Under the pieces are notes generated by a model. It was not told the DNA's origin. It made no database searches and was given only the letters and a program-made list of their open reading frames with translations. A stretch of 64,000 bases of DNA from Chrysomallon squamiferum (taxonomy: Eukaryota; Mollusca; Gastropoda; Neomphalida; Peltospiridae): assembly GCA_012295275.1 (NCBI GenBank), contig CM022677.1, forward strand, positions 14,241,332 to 14,305,331. The letters are read 5' to 3'. Positions 20,206-32,083 of this stretch are shown here, piece after piece. Every line of letters starts with the position of its first letter. Within the stretch, counting starts at the first letter, position 1. Both the position numbers and the translations under genes were made by a program.

Positions 20206-22915
20206 TTAATGAGTTCTCTACAAATTATGTTTTTATGAATACAGTGTGATTGATATGTAATAAACGAACATTTTGTTAAGAATACTATTATAGTGATGAT
20301 TTTTACACGGCATAATGGAAAAAGAGTTTTGTAGTTTACCTGATATTATAGATATTCAGATATTTAGGATTTCTTCGATAATACAGTTACGCAGATCTAA
20401 TAGTACGCTGTAAATTACAATAAAAGGTGAAGCAGTAATATTAACCGAATATTTTTAAAAATTCAGCTGTTTCCAGACTAACGTCCATTGTCTTATTAAA
20501 ATAACAAGAATAAAAGTGAAAAGATGCTGGATTAGGTTGATATAAATAAGAAATTATATTGATAATTAGAGTTTATGCTGATAACTTTTATTTTATTAGT
20601 AACAGTATAGAAAAAGAAATGAAATCAGGAAGGACATTCCATAATATAACGAAGATTCTGGGCTTTTCCTAAAATATAAAAAATTAGTATCGCTATATTC
20701 TGTGATGTAGATAACAAAATATAACATTAATTTCCCACGTAAACTACATAAATTCGGAATTAAATTGCGTCTTACAAAACATTATAGTGTAAATAGCAGT
20801 ATTTTTAAATAAAAATATGTTATTTTTGCACAGTCCTAAGTCATTCGTATAAAAAGTGTTTGTGTTATAAAATAAACGGGATATCTCAAGTTGAAAGTAC
20901 GATCATCAATGTTAAAATAAAAAAGAAGAAAACGTTTTTATCATTTATTCTCGTTATCAGAATAGTTTATAATTGAGTCTGTTAGCCCCTATTAACATGA
21001 GCGCAGTGCATACTTCAGTTTTCATTATAAACATAATTTATTCATTAATATTAATATCGAAGTCGTTTTTGTATTTGTGATTATACATAGCGTGTCCATA
21101 AATAAGAGATTCTCGTGTAATTAATATGACGTGGATATAACGGAATATCACATTAAACGTTTCGTCTATGTTTGATAATTCAAAAATTTACTGAGTAACA
21201 GTACGCTGTATATTTCTCCAAATTCAGGTATTGTCCATGAGCAAATATCATTATTTTAATCTACAGTAATTATTTTAATGATCATTTTAGTTTATAATGT
21301 AATAAAATGTCTTTTGTGATTCTCCTATGAAATAAAAGGATAAGCTTACAGTTTCTTTAATATAACTGTTTATTGCAATTATTGTTGTTGTTTTTATCGT
21401 TAATGTCGTTATGTCAGATAGTAGTACTGTCCTCATTATAAAGAAAGAAACAATTATCAACAGATAAATAGATTCAAAGATTCAAATACTGATGGCGGTA
21501 CTGAAGTTATTTTCATAACGCCGTGTAAAATTACTCCTACTTAGCTGTTCTGTGAAACAAGTTCTGTTAATAAAATATCACATTAGTATGGAAGCGTTCT
21601 CGATATTCACATATAATTCTACTGTTGTTTATAAAAACACGCTAACCCGAAACTCCAATCTACCTTTCTGAATGAACACAGAGGTTTCACAGTAAAATCA
21701 TACAGTTAAAAAAAGATCGAATGTTGTTTTTTCATGGGGTTTTTCTCTCTTCCTGACAGTAGTAGTAATAGAATAAAGTACCATTTTTATAATTCCAGAC
21801 AAAGCATTGGATGTATTTTAGAAATATACTGTTTCTAAGCTGCTTGTCCTATAAAACGGCGTGTGTTTTGTAAAGAAACGTTTGGGTGAAACTTGTGAAG
21901 ACAAGTCGGGCTGTGCAGACGTGGAGCTGACTGTCTGGATAGCACGTGTTTCATCAAAAATTCCGCGGTCCAGTTTTGTTCTTTCAAAATCAGTGTCGAG
22001 ACATGATAAAACTTTTATTTGAGTATTTACTAAAACACGAAACTTTGACTTACTGTGTCGTTTTCTACATATAATTTGTGATGCTGGACAGAGTTTACGT
22101 TCTATAAACAAATAAGATTTCAGTTTTATATGAATAAAGGAGGTTCAACCAAAAATAGAATGATAAAGTATAAATAATCTATATCTGAAATAATCATTAA
22201 GAAACATTAAGATTTACTTCACAGTAAAGACATTGCTATGTTTTATTAAGATGAATGGATTTCGGCTAGCTAACTAAACACATCTTCATATCTCATAAAA
22301 CACTAGTTCAGGAGGCCAGGCATGTTTTCTATGATGTAACTTAAAAATTAACTATATAAGAATTCTCCTAGTAGAATAAAATAATAAAATGTACTTGAAA
22401 TTATCAGTATTTTTTTGTGATGCAAAATAAAGGTAAACATAATAAAACATCACGTTATTTTCACTCGGTATCAGTTTATAAAATAAACGTCGCTGGTTTT
22501 ATGTATAAACGTGAATTACGTCGCCTTTTTTCAAACAGAAAACTTCGCTGTCGAGCAGTCTCAGATATTTCATTACTTAAAAATTTGATTTACTACTTCT
22601 CGATGAATTCGACTAATTCTGTAAAATGATTTAGTGCAAAATATTTCAATAATACCATATGTTAAATTCATAAGTTTATAAAGAACCAGTTTCCATTATT
22701 TGTTGAAAGTATAAATGATAGTTAATAAAAAGGAAAAGAATAAGTAGAAGTATACCGTAAGTAATATATTTTAATAGGTGATTACGCCCGCTGAGAAAGT
22801 ATGAGGAGTAATTATAATATCAGTGGATAAATTAAACGTTATCGGCATAATCTATAATAATTATCAATATAATTTCTTTTTTATATCAACTTAATCCAGC
22901 TACTTTTCACTTTTA
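20206..22915. other. AT-rich stretch without recognised genes
   Basis: Only short ORFs occur. The 97-codon minus-strand ORF at 21818-22111 has balanced composition but no recognisable domain, splice context or homologue in the window. Confidence 0.5.
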
Positions 22916-23448
22916 TCCTAAATACAAACTGGGATTGACATTTTGGAACACACAGCAGCACAAGTCTCCAGTAGAGTTGAAGTATTTGGTGCTGTTCAGC
23001 AGGTATTTAAATACATTATTCATTTTATTTCAGTTTTAAATATTTCTTCAGTCTTTCACAAAATTCTATGCAAAATAGTTTTCTTACATTGAATTAAGCA
23101 ACTTACATAAAAATGTAATATATTTGTTTTTGTAAAATCATGAAAATGAATAGCAATTATTGTATACTGATACTTTGTCTGCACATAATATCTCATTTAT
23201 TGAAAGAATCCATAGAATCACTAAGGACTAATTATTTGTTCAGTTATAAAGACACCTGCCATGAAATGGCAGTCTGATTTTAAGATTCTTTTTACTTTAC
23301 TCTAACTTTTTTACTTTATTGTATTTATTTATTTTTATTTATTTTTATTTATTTATAAAAGGAGCAAAAATTAATAACCAGATAATTCTACAAGTAAAAT
23401 CAGTACAAATATAATTGTGTTTTTGTAGGAGATGAGAGTTAGTTGTAC
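22916..23448 (+). other. Two possible short exons upstream of a RING exon
   Basis: A segment ending at about 23003 reads IQTGIDILEHTAAQVSSRVE then VFGAVQQ before a GTATTT donor, coiled-coil-like. At about 23420-23447 a 27-nt segment is flanked by TTTTTGTAG and GTAATG and reads EMRVSCTME in the same phase. They could be exons of a coiled-coil/RING-type gene, but both are very short. Confidence 0.25.
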
Positions 23449-23839
23449 AATGGAGGTAATGGTTACTATTATCACATTACTTGGATTTTTTATTTTATTT
23501 ATTAGCCCTAATCATATAAACATTGATGAAAAAGACTGTTAATTCAGATATTTTGTAAGAAAAAATAATGTAAATTATTTGTTGCTGAATTGAGAGCTCT
23601 TAAGAATTTATTCATATCTTTGTTGTCACTGATGTACTTAATTAAGGATGGCATTGTGTTGGCATTTTTTTTATTATTATTATTATTATTATTTCTTTTT
23701 CTTTTATTTCCTTACATTTTCCTTTCTCTGTATTTTCTTTTTTATCTTATTGAGCCTTCCATGTCCTTGCTACTGCTGCTGTTGCTGCTACTGTTGTTTT
23801 TATTGTTGTTCTTATTATTATTTTTATTTTTATCATTAA

Positions 23840-24055
23840 CAGATATGGCAACAGCTTCAGATTCTGATGATATTCATTCGTGCTGTCTTTGTATGGAAAT
23901 TTTTGACAAGCTGCGAGTTCTGTATTGAGGACACTTGTTCTGCACCAAATGTCTGCAGGGCTACATAAACCACACTTACAATAACAACGAGATAAAAATG
24001 TTCTTGTCCTGTTTCCATTCTGGTGTCAGGTGCAGGCAAATGTAAAATTGTTGTT
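23840..24055 (+). pseudogene. RING-finger (TRIM-like) exon, disrupted
   Basis: After a good acceptor (TCATTAACAG) the plus strand reads MATASDSDDIHSCCLCMEIF then DKLRVLY, a TGA stop, and GHLFCTKCLQGYINHTYNNN. This is the first half of a C3HC4 RING (CxxC, then CGHxFCxxC). The first Cys of the CGH motif is replaced by the stop at about 23926. The last CPxC pair near 24008-24040 is shifted by about two bases. Both changes break the zinc site, so this is a pseudogene exon or heavily decayed copy. Confidence 0.6.
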
Positions 24056-24517
24056 AGTGATTATAACAATTACTGTGTAAAATGTTTTTGTTTAGAAAGA
24101 AACTCACTGATAAACAGATATGAAACTTCCTCTCCACCATGTGTTAATATGGTAAAGCACTTTTACCTTGGGTGGGGCGTTTTGTGTGTCAATGTGTTTT
24201 GTTGATGTGTTGATTATATGCTTGTTTTTTTTTTTAAATTTGATTACCTAGGTGAAAGTTAGTAATACATTTTATAATACTTTATTCATGTTAGACAGTT
24301 ATATAGTTTTTTAACTTAAATAATATGGAGAAATTATTTAGTGTTGATTGCAGACTTGAATATATGCTTAAAAAGTCATTTTACATTAAACACATGTTAA
24401 AATTTAAAGTATTTTAAAATAAATAGCATATAAAAAATACAATTCATGAACAGTCAAAGTTACATCAATTGTTCAATGACTGACAAAAACAACAAGTATT
24501 ATAATATCACATTTACT

Positions 24518-25365
24518 GAGACTCACTGACAGGTTGGGACATACCACAGTCTGTAATATACCAGGCACGAGGCACTGCCTTGAACAAACAGACTCACTGA
24601 TAGGATAGTACATACCACAGTCTGTAATATACTAGATACAGTGCAGTGCCTTGAACGGATTATCTGAAAGGATAGTACATACCACAGTCTGTAATATACT
24701 AGACACGATGCACTGCCATGAAAAAACAGACTCACTGACATTCTAGTACATACTACAGACTGTAGAACTAGATACAATGCACTGCCTTGAATGGGTTATC
24801 TGACAATGTAGTACATACCACAGTCTGTTATATACTACATGCAGTGCACTAGACACGATGCATTTTGTTGAACAGACTCACTGACAGGATAGTACATACC
24901 ACATTCAGTAATATATACTAGACACGATGCACTGCCTTGAACAAACAGACTCAGTGATAGTGTAGTACATACCACAATCAGTACAGTGTACTGCCTTGAA
25001 CAAACTCAGTGACAGGATAGTACATACCAGTCTATAATATACTAAATACAGTGCACTCCTTTGAGGAAAGAGACTCACTGACAGGATGGTACGTACCAGA
25101 ATCAGTAATATACTAAACAGAGTTCACTGGCTTGAAGAAACAAACTCACTGAGAAGATGGTACATACCACAGTCTGTAATATACTAGATACAGTGCACTG
25201 CCTTGAACAAACAGACTCACTGACAGGGTAGTATATACCACAGTCTGTAATATATTAGATACAGTCCAGTGCATTGAACGGATTCTCTGACAGGGTAGGG
25301 CATACAACAGTCTGTAATACTAGATAGAATGCACTCCCTTGAACAAAGAGACTCACTGACATCTA
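24518..25365. repeat. ~70-bp minisatellite, about 12 units
   Basis: Imperfect units of 66-72 bp carry GACTCACTGACAGGATAGTA, CATACCACAGTCTGTAATAT, ACTAGA(C/T)AC and GTGCACTGCCTTGAAC. The unit closely resembles a portion of a dispersed repeat I recall from gastropod and bivalve sequences (GATAGTACATACCACAGC, then TGGTGCACTGGCTGGAAC), suggesting local tandem amplification of a piece of that repeat. The Tyr/Val/Cys-repeat minus-strand ORF inside it is an artefact. Confidence 0.8.
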
Positions 25366-25670
25366 AAATGAAACACCAAACATTTTTATTAATTAAAATA
25401 GCGAGAAAATTTGAGTTTTAGTTATTCAAATGAGCTGGTAATAAATTAGTTTTCAAACAAACTGTTGTTGTTTTTATTCCGGGTTAGTTACCCTGCTGGA
25501 ATTGAAAAGGAAAAACATAGCAAATACAAGGTTATATAGTTATCTACCATGGTTATTTGTTCCGTTAACCAACCGATAATTCTTTAACCTGACGGTGTAA
25601 AAGTTCGCTAGATTTGTTCCTTGGCTTCACTTTAGCGAACTAATTCTTGAATTAAACCAACCGATAACTC

Positions 25671-25673
25671 CGA

Positions 25674-25748
<75 letters not shown>

Positions 25749-25758
25749 TGGTAGTAGT
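25671..25758. repeat. (ATT)n(AGT)n microsatellite
   Basis: An ATT run changes into an AGT run, with GGT variants at its end. Confidence 0.9.
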
Positions 25759-26129
25759 ATCTCTATTTGTGCATTCTTAATTTATTTCACATATTTAAAA
25801 TGATTCTTTATTAAAATCTTAATATTTTTTCATTCATGCTATTCAGCGTAAAAATAAGGTCAAGAATTTAAATTTGTTACGAAATTCCGAAAATTTCTAT
25901 ATTTTATTTATCATGATTAGAGAAAGAGAGATTTGGATTTCACTATGACTGTAAGTTTGTATGGTTTCATACAAATTTCATTTCACTGTAAAAATGTAGT
26001 ATAAAAATTTCAAATACATGTAAATACTGTTTTTCAGCCTTTTCATACTGACACGTTATTTAAATTTCACAGATATAATGATTTCTAGAGCGTAAAATTG
26101 TGATTTTGTGTTGAGAGAAGAGAGCGAGT

Positions 26130-26199
<70 letters not shown>

Positions 26200-26245
26200 C
26201 AGAGGAAGGCAGAGAGAGACAGAGAGAGAGAAAGAGAGATATAGA
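26130..26245. repeat. (GA)n microsatellite
   Basis: A pure GA tract to about 26197, then interrupted copies. The opposite-strand Leu/Ser ORF is an artefact. Confidence 0.95.
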
Positions 26246-26269
26246 GAAAAACAGACAGAAAGAGTGTAA

Positions 26270-26445
26270 CCGTTAACCAAATACTAACCATTAAGAAAAT
26301 ACTAACATTTAACAAATACTAACCATTACTAACATCCCCTACGTTTACTGAACCTCACAGAGTTGTAGGTGTGGCAACATTTCCAAAAGGAATGGCTAAT
26401 TAGTACATTAATATTATATTAATTGGTTATATAGATAGATAGATA
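26270..26445. repeat. Dispersed repeat, inverted relative to 29.1 kb
   Basis: AACCAAATACTAACCATTA repeats, then ACATCCCCTACGT...TGAACCTCAC...GGCAACATTTCCA...GGAATGGCTAATTA. This is the reverse complement of 29085-29290. A short piece at 26610-26675 (GACATATAAATATCTCCCTC and following) matches 29040-29080 in direct orientation. Confidence 0.6.
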
Positions 26446-26829
26446 GATAGATTATGATGGATACATAGAAATACCTACATACAGAGATAGTTAATGAAGA
26501 TAGATGAACAGATGGATACATAGGGTATTGCTACTGTTTTCTAATTTCGAATACAGTGCCATTAATTTGAAAGCCCTTTCTATACACAGAAAGACAGACA
26601 GGCCAACAGAAGTGTATGTACTTATGACATATAAATATCTCCCTCTGGCTTTCTTACTCTCTCTCTCTCACTCTCCGGATCACTCTAATCAGATGGATTA
26701 TTTTATTTTACCAGATATTATGTGATAATTAAGTATTATAGGTTCTGTGATTAATGTGCTCTTTAACGGAAAATATTATAGACACTTCTTGGCCCCCATA
26801 TTTGGTGGTGAAATCAATAGTTTTGGCAT

Positions 26830-27155
26830 TGATGTAGAGTTTTATTTAAGTTTTTTGAAACAGTTGAAAATCCATGGTCCATCTGGCGGGCACGTTGTCA
26901 AACTTCAAATAAAATCAAGAGGATGAGGTCTGCCGAGGCATTGACAGAGGAAGAAAGTGTCAAGAGGTATGAAGAAGAGTTGGCAGAGAAGAAGAAGGAG
27001 GAGGAAGAAAAGGCAAAGAAAACAAATGTTTTAGAGGCAAAATTACCAAAAAAAAAAAACAGAAGATAACAAAGTAGATGCAGCCAAAGGAAACGTTGAT
27101 GGTGATGAGCCTGAACTAGAAGACAGAGATGTAGTAGATACACAAGAAAAATGAA
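26830..27155 (+). pseudogene. Coding remnant with Lys/Glu-rich C-terminus
   Basis: The plus strand is open over RMRSAEALTEEESVKRYEEE, then LAEKKKEEEEKAKKTNVLEA. After a poly-A run (about 27048-27060) a different frame continues with EDNKVDAAKGNVDGDEPELE and a stop near 27153. A frameshift in the A tract explains the switch. Such Lys/Glu-rich tails are common in transposase C-termini and in retrocopies; no family was identified. The 100-codon minus-strand Phe-rich ORF is its antisense shadow. Confidence 0.35.
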
Positions 27156-27159
27156 CTTA

Positions 27160-28457
27160 TAAGAAAATGTTTGTACATTCATTATTATGTAATATGACAT
27201 TAACCTAGCTTTTATCTATAATGTCTGTCTATGGATTTATGTCTATATATGTCTGTCTGTCTCACTCTCCATCTATCTGTCTGTCTATCTGACTATCCAC
27301 CTACCTATCTACCTCTCAGATTATAGTGATAAGTGCAGGTGTCGCTGTAATTAAAACTTCAGTAAAAGAAATGATAAACACTGCAGAAAACATTGATAAT
27401 AAAGCAGCGATGATATTTTATGTCACTTGGAGAGGTTCTGTCTATGCCTAAAATACTGAAGGCAACAGAAATGTCCTTCGTGTTGCAGTAATGAACAAAA
27501 ATATGTTCTTGTTATTATGAAGAACGCTGTTTACCACATATAATGTAACTGAACGACAATATTTACAGTTTATTTGCCTCAACCAGACCTGTTTACACTA
27601 ATACATTTAAATTCAGCGAAAGAACCATAATATTTTACATTAATATATAGCTCTCTAGATTATATCTTGTTGAATATGAATTGTCTAATTATCAATTTAA
27701 TTTTTAGGGGAGATGGACAGTATCACAGAAAGATAGATATAAAAAGTAGTTATAATTATTTAGGAGATAGTCAGGAAGATGAATAGGTGATTCATGGATG
27801 GTTATTGATGGAATGTAATGTAGATGGATAGACAAATATATATATATATATGGAGGATAGACAGAGAGATATAGATAGCTAAACAGACAGACAGGCCAGT
27901 AGGTTCAATAGGTAGACAGAAAGATAGAAGGATTGATGTCAAGCAAGATAGGTAATGTGATGGCAAAGTGGATGGCAGTAGATTTGAGGATGTATATGTG
28001 TAAGAAAATGATTATGTTAGAAATAGACTTAAGAGAGAGGATATATTTGATAGATAAACACACACACAAACACACACATACACACACACACAGACAAACA
28101 GGAGAGAGGATCTGTGTTTGGATTGAGTTAGTGATGAACTGATAGATTATAAGTAGCTATACAATATAAATACTGATAGATTATACAGACAGATATAGAG
28201 AAATAAATACAGGTAGGTCATTTAGATAAATATACAGAGGTAAATACAGATAGATTATAGGTAGATATCCAGAGATAAATACAGATAGGTTATACAGATA
28301 TACAGCAAGATAGCGAGCTTTGAAGTAATATATAATTAGATATTCAGGGAGCTGGATATATGTTTGATAGATTGTTATTAAAAAATAGGCATATAAGCTA
28401 GAGAGATAATATAATAGGTATGTATGTTACTAGTTTGGTAACACACATGCATGCATA

Positions 28458-28535
<78 letters not shown>

Positions 28536-29080
28536 ATAGTTGATTGTATAATGTGCAAAAAAGGGTGGACAGATTGTAGATGATAACAGACAGGTAAATT
28601 GATAGACAGAAGAAAGCTAGATAGATTACTAGAAAGATAGATAGATGAAAGGAGGCTTGAGTTTACAACTACACAATTGCAGGAAAGACTGAGTCTGTTG
28701 CTTATGTATATGGGATAAATCCGTAGATAAATAGATAGAAAGAGTGTATTTAAACAAAAAGGATGTAAATAGAGTGTTTATATGTACGTTTGTGTGTGTG
28801 TGTGTGCACGAAACACTGTGCTATGTGTAACTGAGAAAGTGAGATAGATTGATATAGAGATAGTTAGACATATTGATCACTTGAGAGATAGATTGATAGG
28901 TTAGGTAGGCAATAATTAGGTACATATATAGACAGATATACACAGATAACATTGATATATTGATGTGTATCTGTATGTTTTACAGAGAACAGGTATATAA
29001 ATGTGTATGAAAAAAAAGAAGTGTATGTACTTAAAAATAAGAAATGACATATAAATATTTCCTCTGGCTTTCTTACTCTC
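27160..29080. repeat. GATA-like and mixed simple-sequence region
   Basis: Scattered degenerate GATA, (CA)n (about 28060-28092) and an (AT)n(GT)n tract at 28457-28534. A short segment at about 27322-27425 is open (ISAGVAVIKTSVKEMINTAE), but I cannot assign it. Confidence 0.6.
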
Positions 29081-29084
29081 TATC

Positions 29085-29450
29085 TATCTAACCAGTTAAA
29101 TGTTATTATATTAATGTAGTAATTAGCCATTCCCTCTGGAAATGTTGCCACCCTACACCACGGTGAGGTTCAGTACACGTAGGGGATGTTAGTAATGGTT
29201 AGTATTTGTTAAATGTTAGTATTTGGTTAATGGTTAGTATTTGTTAACTGTTAGTATTTGGTTAATGGTTAGTATTTTGTTAAATGCTACGATTTGCTTA
29301 ATGGTTAGTATTTGGTTAATATTTACTATTTTGTTAATGGTTAGTATTTGTTAAACATTAGTATTTAGTTAATGGGTACTATTTTGTTAATGGTTAGTAT
29401 TTGTTAAATGTCAGTATTTGGTTAATGGTTAGAATTTGTTTTAATGTAAA
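29085..29450. repeat. TTAGTATTTG minisatellite with unique flank
   Basis: A ~100-bp flank (GGCTAATTA reverse complement to CACGTAGGGGATGTTAG) precedes about twelve imperfect ~20-bp units of TTAATGGTTAGTATTTG, alternating GGTTAA and TGTTAAA types. The flank plus the first units match 26270-26445 in inverted orientation. Confidence 0.7.
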
Positions 29451-29828
29451 ATATGTGTGTATGTGAATGTGTGTGTGTTGATGTGTGTGTGTGTGTGTGT
29501 GTGTTGATGTGTGTATGTGTGTGTGTTTGTGTTTATACACGTATTCAGATAAGTATGTGGTAATTATTAGTAATTGTAACTAATTGGTTAAGTTTAGTAT
29601 TTGTTAAAAGTTTTTTGTGTGTGAGTGTACATATGTTTGTATATAGGTCTGTGTGTGTTCTTTCTGTATGGATATTCGTATGTGTCTGTATGGATGTATG
29701 TGTGTTTCTCTATATAACGTTTACTACCTGGTTAATGGTTAGTATTCATGTTAATTGTTAGTATTTTGGTTGCATGTTAGTACGTATTAATTAATAAACA
29801 ATACAAACCTGAGCCCACCTCTCAAGGG

Positions 29829-30036
29829 TTATGGAGCTGCAAGGAGCATAACCAGCTTCACGTCAACATCATCAACACAATCTCCTATAGCACTGATATG
29901 CTGGGGCAAAAGGGACAGAATGTTATTATCACTGCAGATATTACCAACTTCAAATAAATATTTTACAAATAAATGTCTGTATCTATTACTGTTACTATCA
30001 TCATCATAAAATAAAACAATGACAGAAGGATGCCAG
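29829..30036 (-). CDS. Possible terminal exon of an unidentified gene
   Basis: A minus-strand open segment preceded by a pyrimidine-rich acceptor (TTGCTTTAACTTCAG). It reads WHPSVIVLFYDDDSNSNRYR then HLFVKYLFEVGNICSDNN, and ends with LVMLLAAP before TAA. It lies 50 bp downstream of the RING gene on the same strand but after that gene's stop, so it would belong to another transcript or a 3' alternative end. No domain was recognised. Confidence 0.3.
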
Positions 30037-30084
30037 CTGAAGTTAAAGCAATACACCTAGAGTAACGTTGTAAGGTTTCTAATA

Positions 30085-30978
30085 TTACACAAATCCTAGT
30101 AAACGACCTATCAGAAGACAAAATTCAATTAGAACAAATAAGATTTTCCACAACAGAGAACTAAATATACGACTAAAATACGTAAATATACGACCGATAT
30201 ACGCAAATATACGTCTGATGAATCCAGCTGCAGAATGTCTTCTGACTCTTTTGACTCTGAGAGGTGCCAATGTGTACATCTCGCAGTTTCCATCTCTTAA
30301 GTTGTACACGATGGCGGTGAATCTTGCAGAGCAAACTGGACAATTTCTTCTGCTTCTAGACCACCTCTCCAAACAGCTGAAACAAAATTCATGTAAACAC
30401 GAGTCTGCATGACACTTATCTAAAAATGCTTCTGAACACAAAGAACAAGTAGGTGACTTATCTGATTCAGGCTGTTGTGTTGATTCAGCAGTGCTGGGTG
30501 ATGGTGATGTTGACATCCCTGGTCTTTCTCCACATGCTGCTTTTACAGGGTCACGTTCGGAAATCTTTCGCCCTTTTGGAGGCTTCTCTGGGCACCCATC
30601 ATCCTGTGCTTTCCGTTTCCTAGATGTTGATGTCCCTGGTCCTCTACGTGATGTTTCTCCAGGGTCACGTTCGGAAATCTTTCGCCCTTTTGGAAGCTTC
30701 TTCGGGCACCCATCATCCTGTGCTTTCCGTTTCCTAGATGTTGATGTCCCTGGTCCTCTACGTGATGTTTCTCCAGGGTCACGTTCGGAAATCTTTCGCC
30801 CTTTTGGAAGCTTCTTCGGGCACCCATCATCCTGCGCTTTCCGTTTCCTAGATGTTGTTGTCCCTGGTCCTCTACGTGATGTTTCTCCACGTTCGGAAAT
30901 CTTTCGCCCTTTTGGAGGCTTTTCAGGGCACTCATCATCCTGTGCTTTCCTTTTCTTGGACGCTCTTACTTTTCCCAT
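30085..30978 (-). CDS. RING-finger protein with 38-residue repeats and a hydrophobic tail
   Basis: A single coding exon of 297 residues counted from the Met at 30978. This start was chosen because an acceptor (TTATTGCAG) lies just upstream, making the extra 19 N-terminal codons intronic. Residues ~9-143 are four tandem copies of a basic module (RKRKAQDDGCPKKLPKGRKI and following). Three are separated by 114 bp and the most N-terminal copy is 9 bp shorter. Residues 178-216 form a C3HC4 RING (CSLC, HEFCFSC, CPVC) with a following RFTAIVYNL, closest in feel to TOPORS-like RINGs, so E3 ubiquitin ligase activity is likely. The C-terminus is basic, then strongly hydrophobic (residues ~274-294), suggesting a tail anchor. 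The plus-strand ORF 30491-30988 is a shadow of the repeats. Confidence 0.75.
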   Translation of the reverse strand: MGKVRASKKRKAQDDECPEKPPKGRKISERGETSRRGPGTTTSRKRKAQDDGCPKKLPKGRKISERDPGETSRRGPGTSTSRKRKAQDDGCPKKLPKGRKISERDPGETSRRGPGTSTSRKRKAQDDGCPEKPPKGRKISERDPVKAACGERPGMSTSPSPSTAESTQQPESDKSPTCSLCSEAFLDKCHADSCLHEFCFSCLERWSRSRRNCPVCSARFTAIVYNLRDGNCEMYTLAPLRVKRVRRHSAAGFIRRIFAYIGRIFTYFSRIFSSLLWKILFVLIEFCLLIGRLLGFV

Positions 30979-31307
30979 TTCGTATTGATAACTGCAATAA
31001 CATTGTAGGAGAAAACAAAATTTTATATAATCCAAAAATATCTATTAATTTTATTTCTGTTGTTAGAATTATTTCTATTTTTATTTCATTTTTTAATGGC
31101 AGTACATTTTTTTCACTTATACGTTTTATCTGTTTGTTTTACTAACGTTAATCTTTGCACAAGGATTTTACAACCAGGGCTAATAGCTTTGCATGAATTT
31201 ATTACATAATGTGAGTTTCGCGTCTAAAATGACAGGTGTACAGGGTTTAAATTGTTTGTGGATGGTGATTTTAAAAATACATTCAAAATAAATTAAAATC
31301 TATTATC

Positions 31308-31311
<4 letters not shown>

Positions 31312-31352
<41 letters not shown>
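31312..31352. repeat. (CA)n microsatellite
   Basis: A pure CA tract upstream of the RING gene. Confidence 0.95.
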
Positions 31353-31356
<4 letters not shown>

Positions 31357-31774
31357 TTAAGGTTTATATGTTATGTGATTTCATATCATGAAATTTATTA
31401 TTTTATTTATATATTTTGAATTTTTGGGGTTTTATTGTGTCATACCTTTTAAAACTTACGTTTATATTTCAAGTATTGTTATTATCAATGTTACTTTTTC
31501 TTTATCTATATTATTGTTCTTGTTGCTTTTTGTTGTTGGAGGAGTTGTTAGGTACTGAAAAGTGATTTTCAGTTTAGGAAATACAAGGTTGAGTAACTTT
31601 TTATCCTGATTTCAGAAACAAAATATTTAAAATTGTTAGTCAAATTGTTCCAAAGTTTTGGATTTTTTAATATTGCCATTTTGAAGAAAACGTTTTATAG
31701 GCTCGTTTCATAATATGTCAACTGTGTCTTCCAAACTCTGCTAACATTTATTTACATATAAAGTTGGCAAAATC

Positions 31775-32083
31775 AACCAGATGGTCGGATGTCCCAAAAA
31801 CGCGAAGAATCACCGCAGGATTACCTCCCAGCATTTGCTAGTGCTAGCTCAGTTTACACACAAGCACGTGGCGAATAATGAGAAAAAATATGCCTGCGAT
31901 TACGTTTCGAAAGATGCGCGTAGAAGAGTTGTGAAGTAAAGCTCATCAGCTACTCTCCCAGCATTTGCTAGTGCTAGCAGAACGTGAAACGCCAGCACAA
32001 CCAAATACAAGCAAAGTACTGATGATGTCTTTCTCTTAATGTACGTAATGCGTAACTTTTCGTCATTTCGTCGTCTACTTGCG
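31775..32083 (-). repeat. Inverted satellite fragment at the array's left end
   Basis: About 300 bp that are the reverse complement of one part of the satellite unit (compare 32555-32865). It includes two 20-bp boxes in reverse orientation. The switch to forward orientation occurs at about 32083, within the GCGATACG sequence. Confidence 0.85.

Noticed and set aside
24523-24777. 84-codon ORF with internal peptide repeats
   Set aside because: It arises from the ~70-bp minisatellite; the unit length varies and the frame is not kept along the array.
24518-25365. CRISPR-like array of regular repeats
   Set aside because: Repeats are imperfect throughout with no distinct constant repeat and variable spacer, and the DNA is eukaryotic.
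26056-26280. Leu/Ser-repeat ORF
   Set aside because: A translation of the (GA)n tract; the same applies to ORFs at 18335-18517, 45633-45824 and 46127-46333.
30491-30988. 165-codon plus-strand ORF with repeats
   Set aside because: Antisense shadow of the in-frame repeats of the RING gene, whose zinc-finger cysteines are on the minus strand.
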